A stretch of 5,919 bases of DNA from Armatimonadota bacterium. GTDB taxonomy: Bacteria; Armatimonadota; UBA5829. The DNA is taken from positions 1 through 5,919 of the forward strand of contig JAMCYN010000133.1 of assembly GCA_023474015.1 (NCBI GenBank), in the 5' to 3' direction. This document shows, piece by piece, positions 1 through 4,941 of this stretch. The translations under genes were made by a program, and so were the position numbers. The notes under the pieces were generated by a model. The model was not told where the DNA came from and did not search any database. It saw only the letters and a program-made list of their open reading frames with translations. Every line of letters starts with the position of its first letter. Position 1 is the stretch's first letter.

Positions 1-112
1 ACCATCGATTACCTGCTGCCTTGGAGCGAGGGCGCTCAGGACACAGCAGCCGCACGCAACTGCAAATACCCTGACAGAATAGCACCATCTCCATTTGCTG
101 CATAGGTGTGCG

Positions 113-223
113 CTATTGTACGCTTACGATCTTGGCGATGCGAAGCAGCAACTCTTCACGTTCGTCCTGGCTCATCTCTTCGATGGCGGTCGCCACCTCT
201 TCCACAGTTTTTGAACTTGGCAT
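113..223 (-). CDS. small acidic hypothetical protein, 36 residues
   Basis: I do not recognise a named family. The reading frame runs from an ATG to a TAG and encodes 36 residues, starting MPSSKTVEEVATAIEEM. It is rich in Glu, Ala, Leu and Ile, has no Cys or membrane segment, and looks like one or two amphipathic helices; the QDEREELLLRIAK stretch (about 19-31) has a helix-like pattern. AGGAG at 231-235 lies 7 nt before the ATG, which is ideal spacing. A promoter-like sequence (254-282) lies just upstream, after the stop codon of the GH20 gene, so it may be transcribed alone. Short 'TVEE..EEMS..EREELL' proteins resemble N-terminal parts of some small antitoxins, but no toxin gene can be seen in the remaining 112 bases. 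That it is a gene is likely from its signals; its function is unknown. Confidence 0.6.
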   Translation of the reverse strand: MPSSKTVEEVATAIEEMSQDEREELLLRIAKIVSVQ

Positions 224-253
224 GGTGTTACTCCTGATTGCATAGACTGCTTC

Positions 254-282
254 TTTATATCATCTCCGTTGCGCTCAAGCAA
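254..282 (-). promoter_or_regulatory. sigma-70-type promoter with extended -10 for the 36-residue protein
   Basis: On the minus strand, TTGCTT (277-282) is followed after exactly 17 nt by TATAAA (254-259), and TGA directly precedes the TATAAA, giving an extended -10 (TGnTATAAA). The -10 matches consensus at 5 of 6 positions; the -35 matches at only 3 of 6. Transcription would start near 247, leaving a leader of about 24 nt that carries the AGGAG site. The element lies in the 70-bp gap between the GH20 stop codon and the small gene, where a promoter would be expected. Confidence 0.5.
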
Positions 283-293
283 TGCCTCGCGGG

Positions 294-2108
294 CTATCCC
301 AAGTCCAACTTCGCCACGCTATCCTCCAACCCCCCAGGCCTGTTTCGCATAAGCCACACCCGCCGGTGATCGTCCTTGATCCTGGCGACTCTCGACGGCA
401 AATCCTTCACACTCGGCCCGCCAAGGCGCATGCGTCCGACATCGGCGGAGAGGTGGAGAATGTCGAAGAGGAATTGGAGCTCAGAGCGGACGGCGCCGGC
501 GTCGGGGATGGTCATGCCGTCGCCCTGAAACGCGGCGGATATATCGCGGAGCTTGCGCTCGACATCGTTGAATTGACTCAGTGTGAGGCCTTCTGTCACC
601 TTCGGGTTGTCGAGTTTCGTGAAGAGCACCTGCCAGAGGATGGTATTGTTGTGCTTTCTTGCGTTGAATGATAGGCCGAGATTGCCCAGGTCGTGGAACG
701 CCCGGCCCGTCTTGCCCGTGGGGTCGCCGAACGCGTGGAGCGAGAGCCTGTCGGTGAGTGCTTCCCTGGGGTTTGCTTTCGCGTTCCACGAAGTCATGGC
801 CCCGACGAGGAACCCCAGATACGCAACTGGAAGCGGGTCCCAATGGCCAACGTCGCCCCAACTTGTGTTCAGCATACCGATTGCGCCATTTGCGAGGCCG
901 TTGGTCGCCGCGGAGGCGATATTATCTATCGCATTGTCCGTGCGGCCCGCGAGGGAACACCAGTTGGATGCGCCGGGGCACACATAGAATGGGATTCTCG
1001 CCTCCCTGAACATTGCTCCGTGCTCGCGGAACGGGTGGTCGAACTCGTAGCCCCATTCGAGGGCGATAGTGTCTTTCGGCAGTTCGGCGATAAGCTCGGG
1101 ATGGTGGGTGATTATGTCGCCCCAGAACATCATCGTGCGCCCGTGTTTGGTCACGAGGTCGTGGATTTGTAGGAGGTAGTCGAGGTACACGCGCCCGGTG
1201 CCCAGCTTCTTGCAGACATTCTTACTCCTGCCGTAACCCAGATCAATAGTCTCGTCCATGCCCACGTTCACGAATTCGCTGGTAAAATGAGGAAGAAGCT
1301 CGTCAAATAGGCCGCCTATGAATGGGACCGCGCGCCTGTCGATTGGACAGAGACTGAAGGGGTAGTCGCGGTAGCCCCACGCGGTCTCGCCTCCGTTCGG
1401 ATTTTCAGCCATGGGCCGGTAGTCGTCGTGTTTGAGCCATCGCTCCATGTGTCCGAATGAGTTCTGGTTCGGGACGAGTTGAATGAACTTGGATTTGCAG
1501 TACGCGTCCAGCTCAAGTATCTGCTCGCCGGTCATAGGGCTTGCATCGCGCCAAACGATGGGGTGGGCGAGGTAGGCGAATGTGTGCTCGGTGTAGAGCT
1601 GGAACTGGTTGATCTTCCAGGACGCAAGCATATCGACCAGTCGGTAGAGGGTTTCCATCGTCGGAACCTTGTCGCGGCTGATGTCGAGCATAACTCCTCG
1701 GTTAAGGTAATCCGGCCAATCCGAGATCGACAGGCAGCCCAGCGCATCGCCGCACTGTCGAATGATTTGCGCCAGAGTACAGGCTCCGTAGAATGCGCCC
1801 GCTGGTGTGGAGGCGATGATCTCCATTGAGTCGCGGTGGATATCGAGCTTGTAACCTTCGGGTGGGATGTCGCGGGATTCGTCAAGGCGTATGATCAGAC
1901 CGAGCTGGTTTTTCGGAGCCTTCGGGCTTGCGGTGATCTTCCATCCGAGCCCGGTTTGTCTGGCTGCCGGAATCAGGGATTGCGGGTCTCTGGCGTCGAT
2001 TCTGATGTAGAGCTTGGAGGAGGCGTCGAATGTTCCGTCCTTAACCGACAATTTCTTCGGGACAGGCGCGAGGAACAATACCTTGCTATGCATTTGTTGT
2101 CCGGCCAT
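294..2108 (-). CDS. family-20 glycoside hydrolase (beta-N-acetylhexosaminidase-like)
   Basis: Predicted to remove terminal N-acetylhexosamine residues by the substrate-assisted GH20 mechanism. Residues about 10-125 match the GH20 N-terminal zincin-like domain, including the GYKLDI and GAFYGACTLAQII segments. The catalytic barrel starts near NRGVMLDISRDKVPT (136-150) and carries the Asp-Glu pair D285-E286 in VNVGMDETIDLG. The barrel Trp motifs are FWGD (328-331), EWGYEF (351-356), NWCSLAGR (382-389) and TSWGDVGHWDP (415-425). Residues from about 450 form a helical C-terminal region I cannot assign. Total length is 604 residues. No signal peptide is visible, so it is probably cytoplasmic. The ATG at 2108 overlaps the end of the zinc-ribbon gene by 23 bp; an AAGG-type site lies about 12 nt upstream and translational coupling is likely. 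A second ATG five codons later has no better site. Substrate specificity cannot be read from the sequence. Confidence 0.88.
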   Translation of the reverse strand: MAGQQMHSKVLFLAPVPKKLSVKDGTFDASSKLYIRIDARDPQSLIPAARQTGLGWKITASPKAPKNQLGLIIRLDESRDIPPEGYKLDIHRDSMEIIASTPAGAFYGACTLAQIIRQCGDALGCLSISDWPDYLNRGVMLDISRDKVPTMETLYRLVDMLASWKINQFQLYTEHTFAYLAHPIVWRDASPMTGEQILELDAYCKSKFIQLVPNQNSFGHMERWLKHDDYRPMAENPNGGETAWGYRDYPFSLCPIDRRAVPFIGGLFDELLPHFTSEFVNVGMDETIDLGYGRSKNVCKKLGTGRVYLDYLLQIHDLVTKHGRTMMFWGDIITHHPELIAELPKDTIALEWGYEFDHPFREHGAMFREARIPFYVCPGASNWCSLAGRTDNAIDNIASAATNGLANGAIGMLNTSWGDVGHWDPLPVAYLGFLVGAMTSWNAKANPREALTDRLSLHAFGDPTGKTGRAFHDLGNLGLSFNARKHNNTILWQVLFTKLDNPKVTEGLTLSQFNDVERKLRDISAAFQGDGMTIPDAGAVRSELQFLFDILHLSADVGRMRLGGPSVKDLPSRVARIKDDHRRVWLMRNRPGGLEDSVAKLDLG

Positions 2109-2292
2109 TCAGCAGGTTCCCTTCTTTGGTCGCGCACGTGGCGCACAGTCCGTCTTTTCGTCTGTACGCTCCCATAGCCGAGCCGAAGTAGTGCTTGTGG
2201 CAGAGTATGCGCTTGCAGTTGGGGCAGGCGTGACCGGTGCTTAGCTCAACACCGCACTGGTCGCAGAAGAAATGCATTACCCTTCGATTCAC
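2086..2292 (-). CDS. small zinc-ribbon protein
   Basis: A protein of about 68 residues with metal-binding pairs C10-x2-C13, C23-x2-C26, C31-H32-x-H34 and C50-x2-C53 (numbering from the GTG start). This would bind two zinc ions in a treble-clef or AN1/LIM-like double ribbon. The core reads FFCDQCG, HACPNCK, LCHKHYFG and LCATCA. I cannot assign a function; binding to nucleic acid or protein is possible. The start is uncertain. GTG at 2292 has an AAGGGTGAG site at good distance and is preferred. ATG at 2277 is an alternative, but its AAGG is only 3 nt away. TTG at 2337 is in frame and would give 83 residues. The stop lies inside the GH20 gene, so the two are probably one transcript. The upstream terminator separates the pair from the PEP-CTERM gene. 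Confidence 0.75.
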   Translation of the reverse strand: MNRRVMHFFCDQCGVELSTGHACPNCKRILCHKHYFGSAMGAYRRKDGLCATCATKEGNLLNGRTTNA

Positions 2293-2363
2293 TGACTCAC
2301 CCTTTGAAGAAAACTCATGTGGTGTATTCTCGATCAAGGCTGCAAATACCTTCAGGAGATTTC

Positions 2364-2393
2364 TATTAGCGATTGCCCAGGGTATGAAATCAA
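2364..2393 (-). promoter_or_regulatory. possible weak promoter for the zinc-ribbon/GH20 pair
   Basis: On the minus strand, TTGATT (2388-2393) is followed after 18 nt by CTAATA (2364-2369). The -35 is a fair match and the -10 is poor. The pair needs a promoter in the roughly 100 bases between the terminator and the GTG start, and this is the best candidate I found. It abuts the T-tract of the terminator. Low confidence. Confidence 0.22.
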
Positions 2394-2421
2394 AACGCCC
2401 GGGGCTTCGAGCTCCGGGCGT
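2392..2421 (-). terminator. rho-independent terminator of the PEP-CTERM gene
   Basis: Positions 2395-2405 pair with 2411-2421 (ACGCCCGG-GC against GC-CCGGGCGT on the plus strand), with one mismatch (2403/2413) and a 5-nt loop. On the minus strand the GC-rich stem is followed by TTTTGATTT, so it works best for minus-strand transcripts. It begins 35 nt after the TGA of the PEP-CTERM gene and lies before the zinc-ribbon gene, marking the end of a single-gene unit. Confidence 0.85.
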
Positions 2422-2456
2422 CTTATGGTATCGCTTATTTATTGGTCAGGTCTGTT

Positions 2457-3497
2457 TCAGCTTTTGCGGCTGGAGGCTCTTCGTCTGGAGCATAGGGCGC
2501 CTGCAGCGGATGTCGCCATTGCGAGCGCAAGGAAGCTGCTCGGTTCGGGAACCAGCGCCGGCTTGTCATCAGGAGGCGTCACGGGTGGGGTTACGGGCGG
2601 CATCTCGTGAAGTGAGTTCGTAAGAGTTGCCGCGTGATTACCGCCACCACCGCCAAGTGCGGCCACAGCGCCCGCGAGTCCGGCTAATCCGCCTATCAAA
2701 CCGAATCCGCCCAGCGCTGATCCACCTCCGATAGCCGTGGGAGCGATCGCCGCGGTTGCGGGGATCGCTGCCGCGCCGGCCACGGGAATAGCCGCGAGCG
2801 GTTCGATAGAAGCGACAGTTGGGGTGAGCCCCGCCACCAACTCCGGAGGAGCGGTCACGGCCGCGCTGGAAATGACCTCAATCGGAGCGGGCAGTACTTT
2901 CGTTATGATGTCCTTGGTCACTTCGTTCACACCCTGAGCCAGTGTTTCGGCAGCCGCCGGCGTGGGGGTTTGTGGGGGCGCAAGAGTAGCTATGGGCTCC
3001 GCATTCTTGCTCAGATTTGCCGCTGCCACGCCTCCGACCGGCTTCTTTGGCGATGGCTTAGGCTGCTTCATCGCCATACGGGCCGGCAGCGAAGCGCGCA
3101 ATGGGTTGCCGCAGGACCACGCAAGAAACGGAGTGCCGTCGCTCGTGGCGAAGACGTAACTACCCTTGGGCAGAAGCTTTATTTTCTGGCGGACGCTGCC
3201 GTCCTTGCCCACATACCACATCTGCACTTTAGTGGGGTTCTTCAGTGAGACGAGCTTGACCCCACCGTTCAGGCAACTCATCATCTCATCAGATGTCGAC
3301 CTGAAGTGCTGGGCATATCTTATCCTGGCTGCGGGGTCCTTGGTAATTTCACTCTTCAGTTCACTTACGGTACACGCGCGATACTTTAAGAACGACCCAC
3401 TCGGCGTTCGCTCTTTCGCCATTACCGCGGGCGTCACTGTCAGACTCAGCGCGCCCAGCGCACAAATTAGGATACCAATACGCTTTATCATATTCAT
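2457..3497 (-). CDS. PEP-CTERM sorting-domain protein with Cys-containing N-terminal domain
   Basis: A secreted or envelope protein of 346 residues. Residues 1-27 are a Sec signal peptide (MNMIKRIGIL..., likely cut after AVMA). Residues about 39-123 form a compact domain with Cys at 42, 75 and 119 and a conserved-looking end, DGTPFLAWSCGNPL. A long Pro/Ala-rich linker follows, then a Gly/Ala-rich hydrophobic stretch at 246-277 and a PPVTPPVTPP segment. The C-terminus has the PEP-CTERM signal: VPEP (316-319), a hydrophobic helix (322-336) and the basic tail SRRRASSRKS. In known systems exosortase (EpsH) recognises PEP and processes the protein during export. ATG at 3497 is preferred because GGAG lies 7 nt upstream; ATG at 3491 also has a GGAG 7 nt upstream. 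A TTG at 3542 would add 15 residues before the signal peptide and is unlikely. It is a single-gene unit, divergent from the exopolysaccharide genes, with a sigma-54-like promoter upstream. The role of the N-terminal domain is unknown. Confidence 0.88.
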   Translation of the reverse strand: MNMIKRIGILICALGALSLTVTPAVMAKERTPSGSFLKYRACTVSELKSEITKDPAARIRYAQHFRSTSDEMMSCLNGGVKLVSLKNPTKVQMWYVGKDGSVRQKIKLLPKGSYVFATSDGTPFLAWSCGNPLRASLPARMAMKQPKPSPKKPVGGVAAANLSKNAEPIATLAPPQTPTPAAAETLAQGVNEVTKDIITKVLPAPIEVISSAAVTAPPELVAGLTPTVASIEPLAAIPVAGAAAIPATAAIAPTAIGGGSALGGFGLIGGLAGLAGAVAALGGGGGNHAATLTNSLHEMPPVTPPVTPPDDKPALVPEPSSFLALAMATSAAGALCSRRRASSRKS

Positions 3498-3640
3498 TCT
3501 CCATCTCCGCCGCCCGATATCAGCGCTAATATTTGTGAGCAATCACAGCGTATCCGGGATAGCTCTCGATATACGTGTGGAGTAACCCGACGATCGGCGG
3601 ACCGAATCGCCGCTCTAAAAACTATATACAACCTTAATAA

Positions 3641-3656
3641 TGCACAAAGTGTGCCA
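3641..3656 (-). promoter_or_regulatory. sigma-54 (-24/-12) promoter candidate for the PEP-CTERM gene
   Basis: The minus strand reads TGGCACACTTTGTGCA. Against the sigma-54 consensus TGGCAC-N5-TTGCA it matches all six bases of the -24 box and four of five in the -12 box, with the essential GG-N10-GC spacing intact. Transcription would start near 3630, leaving a leader of about 130 nt before the PEP-CTERM start. In the described proteobacterial PEP-CTERM/EpsH system, most PEP-CTERM genes are single-gene units with long upstream regions and a sigma-54 motif, linked to the regulators PrsK and PrsR, and this layout matches. The site also contains a GCACA-N3-TGTGC dyad, so a repressor operator is an alternative reading. 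Confidence 0.6.
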
Positions 3657-3699
3657 ATTAGAGGAGTCATCCACCCGCTTTGTGGAATATCTAATCAGG

Positions 3700-3794
3700 A
3701 CCGCGCGGTTTTTTTCGGCGCGTCTGCTAACGGAGCTCCGAAGCACTACGATTTACGTAATACAACTTGATGTTTGAATGCATGAGACCTCATG
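3700..3794. repeat. cluster of four palindromes, possible regulator-binding region
   Basis: Four perfect palindromes lie within 95 bp: ACCGCGCGGT (3700-3709), CGGAGCTCCG (3731-3740), TTACGTAA (3753-3760) and CATGAG-AC-CTCATG (3781-3794). Their centres are 31, 21 and 31 bp apart, close to whole helical turns. They lie roughly 45-150 bp upstream of the sigma-54-like site, where enhancer-binding activators usually bind. The four sequences differ, so one protein would not obviously bind all of them. Confidence 0.4.
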
Positions 3795-3918
3795 GGTAAG
3801 TAGGCTCATCGGGAACTATTGCTTCGCTGGTCCACGTATTCGTAGAGTCTGTAGGCAGGCGCAGCCTAAAGATGCTTGGTCAGCGGACGATAATTGATAA
3901 CGCAGGCTTTGCATAAGC

Positions 3919-3925
3919 AGGAGGG
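3919..3925 (+). promoter_or_regulatory. ribosome binding site fixing the GTG start of the export gene
   Basis: AGGAGGG lies 8-9 nt before GTG at 3934, and the frame after it opens directly into a signal peptide. This strong site supports a non-ATG start. Confidence 0.8.
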
Positions 3926-3933
3926 AAGTACTA

Positions 3934-4908
3934 GTGAATAAAGCTACGCTGGCGCTGCTCGCATGTTGCGTGTTGGCTGCCGTGCTGACTATTACCCCAA
4001 CGATTCTTGCCGATGGAGTCAGCCCCGGTGCTGCATCGAACGTGCAGCCAACATCGCCCCCGGCTGTCGCGGCGGATGCGAACTACCGCATCCAGGAAGA
4101 AGATATACTCAGATTGGATGTCTGGGGCGAGACGCAGTTGAGCAACCTGCAGATGCAGGTCACTCCCGACGGGAAAATCAATGTAGCCTATCTGGGAGAG
4201 ATGCAAGCCGCCGGGCTTACACAGAACGAGTTGACCCAGAACATAGTCAAGCAGTTCGAGGAGAAACAGATACTCTTCAATCCCAAGGTTCAGATCACCA
4301 TCTTGAACTTACACCAGCCGACCGTGCGCATACTGGGCGCGGTTCAACGTGTCGGTGAAGTCACATTCAAGGACGGTGATACGATACTGGACGCTGTAGG
4401 CCGAGCGGGCTACACTGGCGACGCCTGGCTCGAGAAGGCAACTGTCACACACAAGGGCTCGGACAAACCCATCCCACTGGATCTCCGCAAAATGCTTAAT
4501 GGCGACCTATCACAGAATATCAAGCTGCAAAAGGGCGACATTATCAATATCCCTCCCACCGAATACCAGAACAAGTTCTATGTCATGGGGCAAGTAATGA
4601 GGCCGATGATGTACGATCTCAGGGATAAAACGTCGGTACTGGCCGCGATCAACCTTGCCGGTGGACCCACGGAACGAGCATCGCTGAGATCGACACTGGT
4701 GATTCGTGGCGGTCCGGACAAACCTCAGAAAGTGAGATGCAACCTGTCGAAGCTGTTCGACAAGGCGGACCTGTCGCAGGATATCCAACTTCTGCCGGGA
4801 GATGTCGTATACGTGCCGGAATCCAACAAGCCGGACTGGATGAAGATATCACAGGTATTGAGCGCGGTCACATCATTGAGCTATATCAGGAGACTCGGGC
4901 TTTTCTAG
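3934..4908 (+). CDS. Wza-type polysaccharide export protein with two SLBB domains
   Basis: Outer-membrane-associated or periplasmic component of an exopolysaccharide exporter, expected to work with the inner-membrane Wzz/GumC-type protein encoded next to it. It has 324 residues. Residues 1-26 are a signal peptide (cut likely after PTILA). The polysaccharide export domain covers about 49-125 (YRIQEEDILRLDVWGE ... TPDGKINVAYLGEM ... FNPKVQITI). SLBB domain 1 covers about 129-207 (VRILGAVQRVGEVTF, then LQKGDIINIPP). SLBB domain 2 covers about 215-296 (FYVMGQVMRPMMYDL, then LLPGDVVYVPES). The last 25 or so residues may be an amphipathic helix. Cys11-Cys12 lie inside the hydrophobic core and do not form a convincing lipobox, unlike classical lipoprotein Wza. 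The GTG start is supported by AGGAGG about 9 nt upstream. It is the first visible gene of the operon; the next begins 33 bp after its stop. Confidence 0.9.
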   Translation: MNKATLALLACCVLAAVLTITPTILADGVSPGAASNVQPTSPPAVAADANYRIQEEDILRLDVWGETQLSNLQMQVTPDGKINVAYLGEMQAAGLTQNELTQNIVKQFEEKQILFNPKVQITILNLHQPTVRILGAVQRVGEVTFKDGDTILDAVGRAGYTGDAWLEKATVTHKGSDKPIPLDLRKMLNGDLSQNIKLQKGDIINIPPTEYQNKFYVMGQVMRPMMYDLRDKTSVLAAINLAGGPTERASLRSTLVIRGGPDKPQKVRCNLSKLFDKADLSQDIQLLPGDVVYVPESNKPDWMKISQVLSAVTSLSYIRRLGLF

Positions 4909-4927
4909 GAGCAACTTGAGCCTTTAT

Positions 4928-4934
4928 AGGAGGG
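4928..4934 (+). promoter_or_regulatory. ribosome binding site fixing the TTG start of the Wzz/GumC gene
   Basis: AGGAGGG lies 7 nt before TTG at 4942. An in-frame TAA at 4936-4938 rules out any start further upstream, and the first in-frame ATG (5002) would fall inside the membrane segment. Confidence 0.85.
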
Positions 4935-4941
4935 ATAATCC

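Larger units (their letters stand above)
3498..3933. other. divergent intergenic region, 436 bp
   Basis: This separates the minus-strand PEP-CTERM gene from the plus-strand exopolysaccharide operon. It holds a sigma-54-like site facing the PEP-CTERM gene (3641-3656), a cluster of palindromes (3700-3794), and the AGGAGG site for the export gene (3919-3924). For the plus strand the only promoter candidate I found is TTGCTT (3819-3824), 18 nt, TAGAGT (3843-3848), which is weak. A small hairpin TAGGC/GCCTA at 3852-3868 lies in the would-be leader. I see no known riboswitch; the conserved c-di-GMP-I (GEMM) core segments are absent. No convincing gene was found here. Confidence 0.7.

Noticed and set aside
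1..103. Minus-strand frame from an ATG at 103, open to the window edge, beginning 10 nt after the 36-residue gene
   Set aside because: It lacks a ribosome binding site, is only about 34 codons long and has unconvincing Cys/Arg-rich composition. A different frame here resembles a signal peptide (RVFAVACGCCVLSALA) but has no start codon, so neither is supported.
61..2350. 11-bp direct repeat CTGCAAATACC at 60-70 and 2340-2350
   Set aside because: A few 11-mer matches are expected by chance in about 6 kb, and neither copy sits in a meaningful context.
3697..3715. Possible plus-strand terminator or attenuator: small GC palindrome followed by seven T
   Set aside because: The stem has only about three strong pairs plus A-U and G-U pairs and a 4-nt loop, too weak to call. 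It could still attenuate a long exopolysaccharide leader if a promoter lies upstream of it.
3640..3777. Plus-strand 45-codon frame starting ATG CAC AAA
   Set aside because: No ribosome binding site precedes it, and it overlaps the sigma-54-like site and the palindromes. A frame of this length is expected by chance.
3890..3915. Sigma-54 promoter for the export gene near the TTTGCA at 3908-3913
   Set aside because: The GG of the -24 box is missing at the required distance.
3840..3930. c-di-GMP or other riboswitch in the leader of the export gene
   Set aside because: The conserved GEMM core segments are absent, and only short hairpins with 5-bp stems can be drawn.
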